From the NCBI GenBank assembly GCA_012511995.1, contig JAAZFA010000280.1, positions 1 through 7,531 of the forward strand: DNA of 7,531 nucleotides, read 5' to 3'. The notes under the pieces are model-generated. The model worked only from the letters and a program-made list of their open reading frames with translations, did no database searches and was not told where the DNA came from. A program made the translations under genes and the position numbers. Origin of the DNA: Thermoproteota archaeon. Its GTDB lineage: Archaea > Thermoproteota > Bathyarchaeia > Bathyarchaeales > Bathycorpusculaceae. Of this stretch, positions 1-5,830 are shown piece after piece; within the stretch, counting starts at the first letter, position 1, and every line of letters starts with the position of its first letter.

Positions 1-150
1 AAAAGGATATTGCTAAAAAAGTCGGAAGATAATTCAGCATGTGTCCGAAAAGAAGCATCAAAAGCGCTCGCAACAGCTATAACGATCCTATCAAAGAAAA
101 GATTAAACTCAAAAGATACAACACCAACAGAACTAACACTTCAAAATTAA
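1..150 (+). CDS. C-terminal end of an unidentified protein (partial, 5' end outside window)
   Basis: The frame beginning at base 1 is open for 49 codons and ends in TAA at 148-150. The other two forward frames close early (TAA at 14-16 and 30-32). The tail is charged and contains an alanine-rich amphipathic stretch, VRKEASKALATAITIL, in its first half, followed by a polar end rich in K, T and S. The VRKEAxxAL pattern resembles one helix of a HEAT-type repeat, but a single helix is too little to name a family. No function is assigned. It would lie in the same direction as the operon, separated from it by about 209 nt, so it is probably a separate transcription unit. A chance open frame is the main alternative. 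Confidence 0.35.
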   Translation, partial: KRILLKKSEDNSACVRKEASKALATAITILSKKRLNSKDTTPTELTLQN

Positions 151-208
151 GCCCTAATCCAAAACGCTTATATTGTATTCAAGATCACTGATTGGACAGG
201 TCGAAGCA

Positions 209-229
209 AATGTTTAGCGCTAAAACATT
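209..229. repeat. 21-nt near-perfect palindrome in the intergenic region
   Basis: The sequence aatgtttagc/gctaaaacatt is symmetric apart from one extra A in the right arm. Its core TTTAGCGCTAAA (213-224) is a perfect 12-bp palindrome. It lies about 130 nt upstream of the first operon gene. With no loop it is more natural as a dimeric regulator's DNA site than as an RNA hairpin. No regulator is identified. Confidence 0.5.
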
Positions 230-272
230 ACCAGATCTCAATAAAGCGGTATTTCAAAGCTTCGACTATGGC

Positions 273-297
273 TTTTATTATTACGGTTATTTTCTTT
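273..297 (+). terminator. T-rich tract, possible archaeal terminator of the upstream gene
   Basis: The tract ttttatta, ttacggttat, tttcttt contains several short runs of T on the + strand. Archaeal RNA polymerase can terminate at oligo-T without a hairpin, so this could end transcription from the gene upstream. The T runs are short and interrupted, and the tract is 120 nt past the upstream stop codon, so the call is weak. It could equally be part of an AT-rich promoter region. Confidence 0.2.
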
Positions 298-300
298 AAG

Positions 301-336
301 CCCAGAGCTAAAAAAATTTTTAATAATAGTTCTGGG
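301..336 (+). promoter_or_regulatory. Putative operon promoter (TATA-like block) inside an inverted repeat
   Basis: An AT-only core (310-327) contains an A run followed by tttttaataa (317-326), suitable as a BRE plus TATA element. Archaeal TATA boxes sit roughly 25 nt before the start site, which would put the start near 345-350 and leave a leader of about 10-15 nt before the ATG at 360. The core is bracketed by cccagagct (301-309) and agttctggg (328-336), which pair at eight of nine positions. A protein bound to these arms would cover the TATA element, the usual geometry of an archaeal repressor site. GGGTG at 346-350, 9 nt before the ATG, is a possible weak ribosome binding site. A hairpin is the alternative reading of the dyad. 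Confidence 0.45.
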
Positions 337-359
337 CAAACGATTGGGTGTAAAGACAA

Positions 360-1604
360 ATGACTAAACATTCCTCTGAACGTAAAATAGTGGTTAAATT
401 CGGCGGTTCCAGCCTAGCTGACCACGAACGGATGCTTAAAGCTGTAATGGCAGTAGTAAACGAAGCAAAAAAGGGGACCAAACTCGCCGTTGTAGTCTCA
501 GCTATGGGAAAAACTACGGACCAATTATTAACCACTGCAAAAAACACTTCGAATGGAAAACTAGCAAAACATGAATTAGACGACATCCTCTCAATGGGCG
601 AACGAACAAGCATACGCTTATTTGCAGCCGCCCTGAGAAACAATGACGTAGACGCATGCTACTTTGACCCCATGGATAACACATGGCCGATAATCACCGA
701 CGATAGCTTCCAGAACGCCAACCCACTAATCCAAGAGTGTGACAAAAACATCAAAAAATGTATCCTTCCCTTGGTCGAGAGAGGAACAATACCTGTCATA
801 GCTGGGTTCATAGGCAAAACCAAAGAAGGCAAAATCACCACTTTAGGTAGAGGAGGAAGCGACACTACAGCCTTCCTCATGGGACAAGGTATATGCGCTG
901 ACCAAATTATTTTGGTAACAGACGCAGAAGGCATCATGTCCAGTGACCCCAAAATCATTTCACAACCCAAACTTCTCCCGACGATAAATGTTAATACATT
1001 AGTAGGTTTAGCCGATTCAGGTGCTAAATTCATACATAGTAAAGCACTTAAATATAAACCAAAAAATATTGATGTAAAAGTGATGAGTAATAAACTTGAT
1101 GACTTAAACAAAGACGGCACTATTATCACTGATGGCTTAGTAACTGAACTCGATGCAGAGATAGCTAACGAATGCCCAGTCGTGGAAATAACCATAGTAG
1201 GCAACGGCATGTCAAACAATCCGCAAGTTGTTACTGAAATCGTCGAAAAAGTCAAAGATAATACCAGTCTCATCGGCATGTCTATGAACACCAACTCGAT
1301 AATCGTTTATGTACCGCAGACTGAAAACATTACAAAACTCTTCAACCAAATCCATGGCATCACTATCAACAAAAAAGAAACCATAGCTATGGCTGTAAAA
1401 AAGGATTTAGTGTTCATTAAAACCAGTGGTGTCGGCTTAGAGGAAACTCAGGGTATTATCGGCAAGATAAGTGAGGAGCTTAGACGTAATGGCATAAATA
1501 TAAGCGGCATTCTAACCATTACATCTAGTATTCTACTTTTTGTAGATTGGAATGAAAAAGAGAAAGCATTAAAGTTAATTAAAAACGCGCTCAAAAAACA
1601 TTAG
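360..1604 (+). CDS. lysC: Aspartate kinase
   Basis: Cytosolic aspartate kinase (EC 2.7.2.4) phosphorylates L-aspartate, the first step towards aspartate semialdehyde. The amino acid kinase domain fills about residues 9-265: KFGGSS (13-18), VVVSAMGKTTDQL (44-56), SMGER (78-82), TLGRGGSDTTA (161-171) and VTDAEGIMSSDP (186-197), all in family order. Residues from about 274 onward form two ACT-like modules, with ITIVGNGMSNNPQV (277-290) and VFIKTSGVGLEE (351-362). At 414 residues it has the usual compact length. The ATG is the first start after an in-frame TAA at 351-353 and leaves the normal short lead before KFGG. It heads the operon and ends 13 nt before ADH synthase, which consumes aspartate semialdehyde, so it probably serves aromatic synthesis. 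The ACT modules lack the usual PG turn, so feedback control may differ. Family assignment is secure; the specialised role is inference. Confidence 0.95.
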   Translation: MTKHSSERKIVVKFGGSSLADHERMLKAVMAVVNEAKKGTKLAVVVSAMGKTTDQLLTTAKNTSNGKLAKHELDDILSMGERTSIRLFAAALRNNDVDACYFDPMDNTWPIITDDSFQNANPLIQECDKNIKKCILPLVERGTIPVIAGFIGKTKEGKITTLGRGGSDTTAFLMGQGICADQIILVTDAEGIMSSDPKIISQPKLLPTINVNTLVGLADSGAKFIHSKALKYKPKNIDVKVMSNKLDDLNKDGTIITDGLVTELDAEIANECPVVEITIVGNGMSNNPQVVTEIVEKVKDNTSLIGMSMNTNSIIVYVPQTENITKLFNQIHGITINKKETIAMAVKKDLVFIKTSGVGLEETQGIIGKISEELRRNGINISGILTITSSILLFVDWNEKEKALKLIKNALKKH

Positions 1605-1615
1605 GAAGGGGAAGG
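1605..1615 (+). promoter_or_regulatory. Purine-only ribosome binding site for ADH synthase
   Basis: An 11-nt all-purine run, gaaggggaagg, begins directly after the aspartate kinase stop codon and ends 2 nt before the ATG at 1618. Its first part, GAAGGGG, is 6 nt from the start, a normal Shine-Dalgarno spacing. It fixes the start of the second gene and indicates independent initiation on a shared transcript. Confidence 0.65.
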
Positions 1616-1617
1616 AT

Positions 1618-2403
1618 ATGAACGAAGGCAAAACTCGCAGACTTAAACAAATCTTTCAGAAAGACAATAGAACAGTAATTGTGCCCATGGACCACGGCAT
1701 CACAGTTGGCCCGATACAGGGTATAGGTAACATGCAAACTATTACTAACCAACTCATCGAGGGCAAAGTAGACGCTATTCTAGTTCACAAAGGCATAGCT
1801 AGACGCATCGATGTCGATGGTGCAGGTTTGATAGTAATGCTTACTGGGATGTCTAATCTTAGCCCGAACATAAACGCTAAAGTACAGGTGTGTAGCGTGC
1901 AGGAAGCACTGCGACTCGGAGCAGACGCCGTATCCGTTCATGTAAATATTGGTGCTCAGAACGAAGATAAAATGCTTGCAAATTTGGGTAAAGTTTCTGA
2001 GGAATGCGACGCCTTCGGCATACCACTTCTTGCTATGATGTATCCTCGTGGACCAAAGATCGCTAATGAACATGCGGTTGAAGTTGTTGCCCATGCAGCC
2101 CGCATCGGTGCTGAGCTCGGAGCAGACATAATAAAAACCAATTTCACAGGAAGTATCGAGACTTTCAAAGAAGTCACAGAAAGTTGCCCGGCTCCAGTGG
2201 TTATAGCAGGCGGACCAAAATGCAAATCTGCACAAGAAGTACTACAAACCACTTTTGATGCGCTTAAAGCAGGTGCAGCAGGTCTATCCATCGGACGTAA
2301 TGTATTTCAATGTGATAATCCAACAGCCATAGCTAAAGCGCTCTCCGCTATTGTCCACGATAACGCAACTATTGAACAAGCTAAAAAAATTATAGGTGTT
2401 TAA
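1618..2403 (+). CDS. aroA': 2-amino-3,7-dideoxy-D-threo-hept-6-ulosonate (ADH) synthase
   Basis: This Schiff-base aldolase of the DhnA/class I fructose-bisphosphate aldolase family (EC 2.2.1.10) performs the first committed step of the archaeal aromatic pathway. It transfers a three-carbon unit from 6-deoxy-5-ketofructose 1-phosphate to aspartate semialdehyde. The catalytic set known from Methanocaldococcus MJ0400 can be placed: Asp25 in PMDHG (23-27), Tyr142 in MYPRG (141-145) and the Schiff-base Lys173 in IIKTNFTG (171-178). The phosphate-binding end is visible as IAGGP (196-200) and GLSIGRNVFQ (222-231). Length (261 residues) is close to the usual 265-275. A strong RBS precedes the ATG, and dehydroquinate synthase II, which uses its product, follows after 2 nt. 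Related aldolases of this family make the sugar donor or degrade autoinducer-2, but this neighbourhood strongly favours ADH synthase. Confidence 0.93.
   Translation: MNEGKTRRLKQIFQKDNRTVIVPMDHGITVGPIQGIGNMQTITNQLIEGKVDAILVHKGIARRIDVDGAGLIVMLTGMSNLSPNINAKVQVCSVQEALRLGADAVSVHVNIGAQNEDKMLANLGKVSEECDAFGIPLLAMMYPRGPKIANEHAVEVVAHAARIGAELGADIIKTNFTGSIETFKEVTESCPAPVVIAGGPKCKSAQEVLQTTFDALKAGAAGLSIGRNVFQCDNPTAIAKALSAIVHDNATIEQAKKIIGV
2394..2398 (+). promoter_or_regulatory. Ribosome binding site selecting the GTG start of dehydroquinate synthase II
   Basis: AGGTG lies inside the last codons of ADH synthase, 7 nt before GTG at 2406. It matches the AGGTG part of the archaeal 16S anti-Shine-Dalgarno complement. 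It supports GTG, not a downstream ATG, as the start. Confidence 0.6.
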
Positions 2404-2405
2404 TT

Positions 2406-3413
2406 GTGAAAGAACTCTGGCTAGAAACACAGATTAAAAAAAATCCGCTCATCAACCAGTATGTTGATGTAATTATCGAAGATAACCAAGCCCGTTTCCT
2501 ATCAAACAAACAAACCCTAAACATAGTTACTGCAAGCAACGAAATGGTAATCGAAAAGAACAACACAGTTGAAGTTATGCGTATTTGTATCAGCGACAAA
2601 AATAGTGAAGATCTAATCGTGAAAGCTTCTGAACAGGGCACATCTTATCTGGTAATAAATTGTGCAAACTGGAAAATAATTCCATTGGAAAATTTAATCG
2701 CTCGCATAAAAGGCAAAAGCAAACTCATAGCTGAAGTTACAAACGCTGAAGAAGCCAAAGTAGCACTGGAGATCCTTGAACTCGGTACTGACGGTGTCCT
2801 GCTAAAAACCTCTGACTATGAAGAAATTCTAAGAACCGTACAGATCGTTAAACCAGAGGTCCTAAAACTTGAAATGGCAACCGCAAAAATCATAGCAACC
2901 AAAGCAATAAGCACAGGCGCTCGCGTCTGCGTTGACACCTGTGACTTGATGCAACCTGGCGAGGGTATGCTTGTTGGTAGTCAAAGTGCAGGTTTATTCC
3001 TAGTAGAAGCGGAAGTAAACGAAAACCCCTACGTCGCCTCAAGACCATTTCGAGTAAACGCTGGGTCCTGTTCTATGTATACTCTATCCAATTTACAGAC
3101 GACACGTTACCTTCAAGAATTCAAAGCAGGAGATGAAGTAATACTAGTTACCCGAGAAGGCAAGACTCGCACCGCAAACGTAGGACGTATAAAAATAGAA
3201 ATACGACCTCTTATCCTCATCGAAGCAGAAGCAAATGGAAAAACCATTAAAACCATTCTGCAGAACGCCGAAACCATAAGAGTTGTGACTCCTGTATCCT
3301 CTAAACCCGTTACTGACCTAAAACTAGGTGACGACGTAATCGTGCATTTAGCTGCCCGTGGGGGTAGGCACTTTGGCATTTCTGTACCGGATGAAACGGT
3401 GATTGAGAAGTGA
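2406..3413 (+). CDS. aroB': 3-dehydroquinate synthase II
   Basis: Archaeal 3-dehydroquinate synthase (EC 1.4.1.24, MJ1249 family) uses NAD+ to deaminate ADH oxidatively and cyclises it to 3-dehydroquinate. The conserved C-terminal half is clear: GARVCVDTCDLM (171-182), PGEGMLVGSQSAGLFLV (184-200), NPYVASRPFRVNAG (207-220), RIKIEIRPL (261-269), LQNAETIR (285-292) and GRHFG (320-324). The N-terminal half (1-150) is more variable and keeps the short MKELWLE opening typical of the family, which supports the GTG start. At 335 residues it is slightly shorter than MJ1249. The segment just after VNAG reads SCSMYTLSNLQTTRYL, unlike the AxHAY...GGKTxYL pattern I know from the family. It overlaps the next gene by 4 nt (GTGA). 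Assignment is firm. Confidence 0.93.
   Translation: MKELWLETQIKKNPLINQYVDVIIEDNQARFLSNKQTLNIVTASNEMVIEKNNTVEVMRICISDKNSEDLIVKASEQGTSYLVINCANWKIIPLENLIARIKGKSKLIAEVTNAEEAKVALEILELGTDGVLLKTSDYEEILRTVQIVKPEVLKLEMATAKIIATKAISTGARVCVDTCDLMQPGEGMLVGSQSAGLFLVEAEVNENPYVASRPFRVNAGSCSMYTLSNLQTTRYLQEFKAGDEVILVTREGKTRTANVGRIKIEIRPLILIEAEANGKTIKTILQNAETIRVVTPVSSKPVTDLKLGDDVIVHLAARGGRHFGISVPDETVIEK
3398..3403 (+). promoter_or_regulatory. Ribosome binding site selecting the GTG start of dehydroquinate dehydratase
   Basis: GGTGAT lies 6 nt upstream of GTG at 3410, within the end of the preceding gene. It is an exact match to part of the archaeal Shine-Dalgarno consensus GGAGGTGATC. With the GTGA stop/start overlap it indicates coupled translation and fixes the non-ATG start. 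Confidence 0.7.
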
Positions 3414-4096
3414 ACGCAAAAATCTGCGTTTCTATCCTTCCAAAAAACATTGATAATGCATTAACGCTTATCACTAAAGCTGAGGAATCTGGGGCTGATT
3501 TTGTGGAAGTTCGCATGGATTACCTCGAAGAAACAAGAAATCTTTCTGAATTATCGAAAAAAACCAAACTTCCTCTTATTGCAACCAATAAACTGCAAAC
3601 TGAAAAAGGATTCTTTACTGGTTCTGAAATAGAAAAACAACAAACTTTATTAAATGCTGCAAAAGCGGGTTTTACATTTATTGATATTGACTATTTTAGT
3701 CCAAAATGTAAAGAGACCCTTGACATCATCAAGCAACTTGGCGCCAAAACAATTGTATCCTACCATAAATTTGATAGTATCCAAACAGTCTTTTCGCTAG
3801 AGACTATTTTAGACAAACAAATTAGCCTTGGTGCAGATGTATGCAAAATCGTACTTACTGCGCAACAAATTGAAGATAACCTGCCTATTCTTAACTTTGT
3901 CTCCTTTGCCTCAACAAAAGCAAAACTTGTATGTTTCTGTATGGGTGAGGAAGGCAAAATTTCACGTTTACTTTCACCTATTTTTGGTGCCTTTTTCACG
4001 TTTGCATCACTTGAAGAGAGTAATCAAACAGCAATTGGACAGATGAATATAAAAGATATGAAGACGGCATACAAAGTATTAGGAATAGAGCAATAA
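3410..4096 (+). CDS. aroD: Type I 3-dehydroquinate dehydratase
   Basis: This class I enzyme (EC 4.2.1.10) dehydrates 3-dehydroquinate to 3-dehydroshikimate through a lysine imine in a TIM barrel. Landmarks are VEVRMDYLE (32-40) with the substrate-side Glu33, Arg35 and Asp37; FIDIDYF (90-96); His119 in IVSYHKFD, the general acid/base; Schiff-base Lys146 in VCKIVLTAQ; CMGEEGKISR (177-186); and the closing loop TAIGQM (207-212). Length (228 residues) is typical of archaeal forms. Two positions differ from the common pattern: IATxRxxxEGG reads IATNKLQTEKG (57-67), so the Arg equivalent to E. coli Arg82 is Lys61, a substrate-carboxylate contact. The gene is more AT-rich (about 35% GC by my hand count) than its neighbours. 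The start is GTG, overlapping the upstream stop by 4 nt, and the stop overlaps the next ATG by 1 nt. Confidence 0.93.
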   Translation: MNAKICVSILPKNIDNALTLITKAEESGADFVEVRMDYLEETRNLSELSKKTKLPLIATNKLQTEKGFFTGSEIEKQQTLLNAAKAGFTFIDIDYFSPKCKETLDIIKQLGAKTIVSYHKFDSIQTVFSLETILDKQISLGADVCKIVLTAQQIEDNLPILNFVSFASTKAKLVCFCMGEEGKISRLLSPIFGAFFTFASLEESNQTAIGQMNIKDMKTAYKVLGIEQ

Positions 4097-4953
4097 TGGC
4101 TATTTCTGGTAAAACTCGAGTATGTGGAGTAATAGGAGACCCCATAGAGCATTCGCTAAGCCCGATTATGCACAACACAGCGTTCCAATCATTGAATCTT
4201 GATTTTATTTATTTAGCCTTCAAAGTTAAATCATCTAGCATAGGCGATGCAATTAATGGAATCCGTGCATTAAACATCCGTGGTTTAAACGTAACTATGC
4301 CGCATAAAAAAAATGTAATGCGTCATTTAGATCGAATTGATTTATCCGCCCAATTAATAGATTCAGTTAACACTATCTTGAATAAAGAAAACCTACTATT
4401 CGGCTTCAACACCGACGGAGTAGGCGCGGTGAAAGCGCTCAAGGAAAATGGCGTTGAATTAAAAGGTCGAAAGATACTATTATTGGGTGCAGGTGGCGCG
4501 GCAAGAGCGATTGCTTATGCGGTGGCAAAAGAGTCCGATGAACTAGCCATATTAAACCGTACTGTAAAAGATGCCCAAACACTGTCAAAACTCGTCGAAA
4601 AAGCGGCCAACAAACGGATATCTACAGGGTCGCTGTCACATACAGATATCGAATCTAACCTTAGAGACTCCGACATCTTAATCAACGCTACTACAATCGG
4701 TATGAAACCTCGATACGATGAAACTGTTGTGCCGACAAAGCTTTTACGGCAAAACCTTTCGGTTATGGACATAATCTATAATCCATTAGAAACTAAACTA
4801 GTTAAAGATGCTAAAGCAGCAGGTGCTAAAGTGGTCAGTGGCGTAGAGATGCTAATATATCAGGGTGCAGCATCTTTTGAAATCTGGACTGGCAAGCAGG
4901 CACCTGTTGAAGTTATGAGAAAGGCAGCGTTAACTTACTTAAAGAAGGTATAA
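4096..4953 (+). CDS. aroE: Shikimate dehydrogenase (NADP+)
   Basis: The enzyme reduces 3-dehydroshikimate to shikimate with NADPH (EC 1.1.1.25). The substrate domain shows SLSP (20-23), NVTMPHKK (65-72) with catalytic Lys71, and NTDGVG (105-110) with catalytic Asp107. The Rossmann domain has GAGGAARA (131-138), NRT (154-156; the Arg after Asn favours NADP over NAD), NATTIGM (197-203), DIIYNPLET (225-233) and GVEMLIYQGAASFEIWTG (249-266). Length of 285 is standard. Its ATG shares one base with the preceding TAA. The only upstream purine signal is AGGA at 4081-4084, at a long spacing, so translation probably depends on coupling. All catalytic residues are present and there is no sign of a quinate-dehydrogenase variant. 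Confidence 0.96.
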   Translation: MAISGKTRVCGVIGDPIEHSLSPIMHNTAFQSLNLDFIYLAFKVKSSSIGDAINGIRALNIRGLNVTMPHKKNVMRHLDRIDLSAQLIDSVNTILNKENLLFGFNTDGVGAVKALKENGVELKGRKILLLGAGGAARAIAYAVAKESDELAILNRTVKDAQTLSKLVEKAANKRISTGSLSHTDIESNLRDSDILINATTIGMKPRYDETVVPTKLLRQNLSVMDIIYNPLETKLVKDAKAAGAKVVSGVEMLIYQGAASFEIWTGKQAPVEVMRKAALTYLKKV

Positions 4954-4957
4954 TTGT

Positions 4958-5827
4958 ATGGATAGAAAAGCATCTGCAGTTGCGCATGGTGCAGCAACAA
5001 TTGTCAACGCGATTGCATTGGGTAAGGGTGCAGCATTCGGAGTAGACTTATGGACAAAAGCAGAAATAGAACTTACCGATGAAGCAGGTGTTATTCAAGT
5101 ACAGATTATCTCAGACCCTAATGAAAGTACTCTACTGGTTGAACGAACAGTCATAAGAATTTTTGAGCAGTTTCATCTACAAAACGTGTTTGGCGCCAAA
5201 ATAAAAACAACTTCAAACATACCAGTTGCTCGAGGTCTAAAGAGTAGTAGTGTGGCGGCAAATGCAACTGCTCTTGCCACAGTTACAGCTTTAGGCAAAA
5301 GGTTAGATGATTTAGAAATAATCAAAATAAGTACACAAGCAGCTTTCGACGCTAAGTGCACAATTACTGGTGCATTTGATGATGCAGCCGCTTCTTATTT
5401 CGGCGGCGCAGTCCTAACAGATAATTTGAAACCTCAGATACTCAAACAAATAACGTTGTCTCAAGATTATACGGTATTGTTTCATGTTCCACCCCAAAAG
5501 ATCTATACCATCAACTCAAACATAAACCGCCTTCGAACTGTGAAACCATTGGTCGAGCTGGCCTTTACACAGGCGATGGACGATAAAATCTGGGAAGCAT
5601 TAACATTAAATGGACTAGTTTATTCCGCAGCTTCAAATCAAAACACCACTATTGCAATCGACGCTCTGGCAGCAGGTGCAATTGCAGCTGGTCTGTGTGG
5701 CAAAGGACCTGCGGTGACTGTAGTAACCAGCAAAGACAATGTTGATAAAGTTAAATCAGCCCTACAAAAATATGATGGCGAAGTGTTAATGGCAAAAATT
5801 AATAGTGAAAAAGCCAAGGTGGTATAA
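4958..5827 (+). CDS. aroK: Archaeal (GHMP-family) shikimate kinase
   Basis: ATP-dependent 3-phosphorylation of shikimate (EC 2.7.1.71) by the archaeal GHMP-superfamily enzyme (MJ1440 type), unrelated in fold to bacterial AroK/AroL. Visible signatures: the N-terminal GAATIVNAIALGKGAAFGVD block (11-30); the ATP-binding motif PVARGLKSSSVAANA (89-103), a form of PxxxGLxSSxA; ITGAFDDAAASYFGG (136-150); and the C-terminal glycine motif CGKGPAVTVV (247-256). The 289-residue length is normal. AAGGT at 4945-4949 gives an RBS 8 nt from the ATG, and 4 nt separate it from aroE. GLKSSS together with the operon position distinguishes it from homoserine or mevalonate kinases of the same superfamily. Confidence 0.95.
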   Translation: MDRKASAVAHGAATIVNAIALGKGAAFGVDLWTKAEIELTDEAGVIQVQIISDPNESTLLVERTVIRIFEQFHLQNVFGAKIKTTSNIPVARGLKSSSVAANATALATVTALGKRLDDLEIIKISTQAAFDAKCTITGAFDDAAASYFGGAVLTDNLKPQILKQITLSQDYTVLFHVPPQKIYTINSNINRLRTVKPLVELAFTQAMDDKIWEALTLNGLVYSAASNQNTTIAIDALAAGAIAAGLCGKGPAVTVVTSKDNVDKVKSALQKYDGEVLMAKINSEKAKVV

Positions 5828-5830
5828 CCA

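Noticed and set aside
301..336. Reading the cccaga/tctggg dyad as an intrinsic terminator hairpin
   Set aside because: The would-be loop is 18 nt of pure A/T, the stem has a mismatch, and no T run follows the right arm. A promoter/operator reading fits its position just before the first operon gene better.
151..363. Frame continuing past the TAA at 148-150 without a stop to 361-363, with an internal ATG at 268 giving a 31-residue peptide that overlaps the aspartate kinase ATG as ATGA
   Set aside because: Residue composition after the TAA is not protein-like, there is no good ribosome binding site at 268, and the frame runs through both palindromic elements and the probable promoter. Most likely a chance opening in AT-rich sequence; readthrough of the TAA is not supported.
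659..1294. Minus-strand open frame of 211 codons inside aspartate kinase
   Set aside because: It is the antisense shadow of a gene whose + strand product has every family motif. Its translation is a low-complexity S/L/I-rich sequence with no domain.
1780..2291. Two long minus-strand open frames inside ADH synthase
   Set aside because: Both are antisense to a gene with intact catalytic residues and show no recognisable motif or ribosome binding site.
3828..4046. + strand out-of-frame 72-codon open frame within the dehydroquinate dehydratase gene
   Set aside because: It lies wholly within the dehydratase coding sequence, over the Lys146 and CMGEEGKISR motifs, and has no protein-like features of its own.
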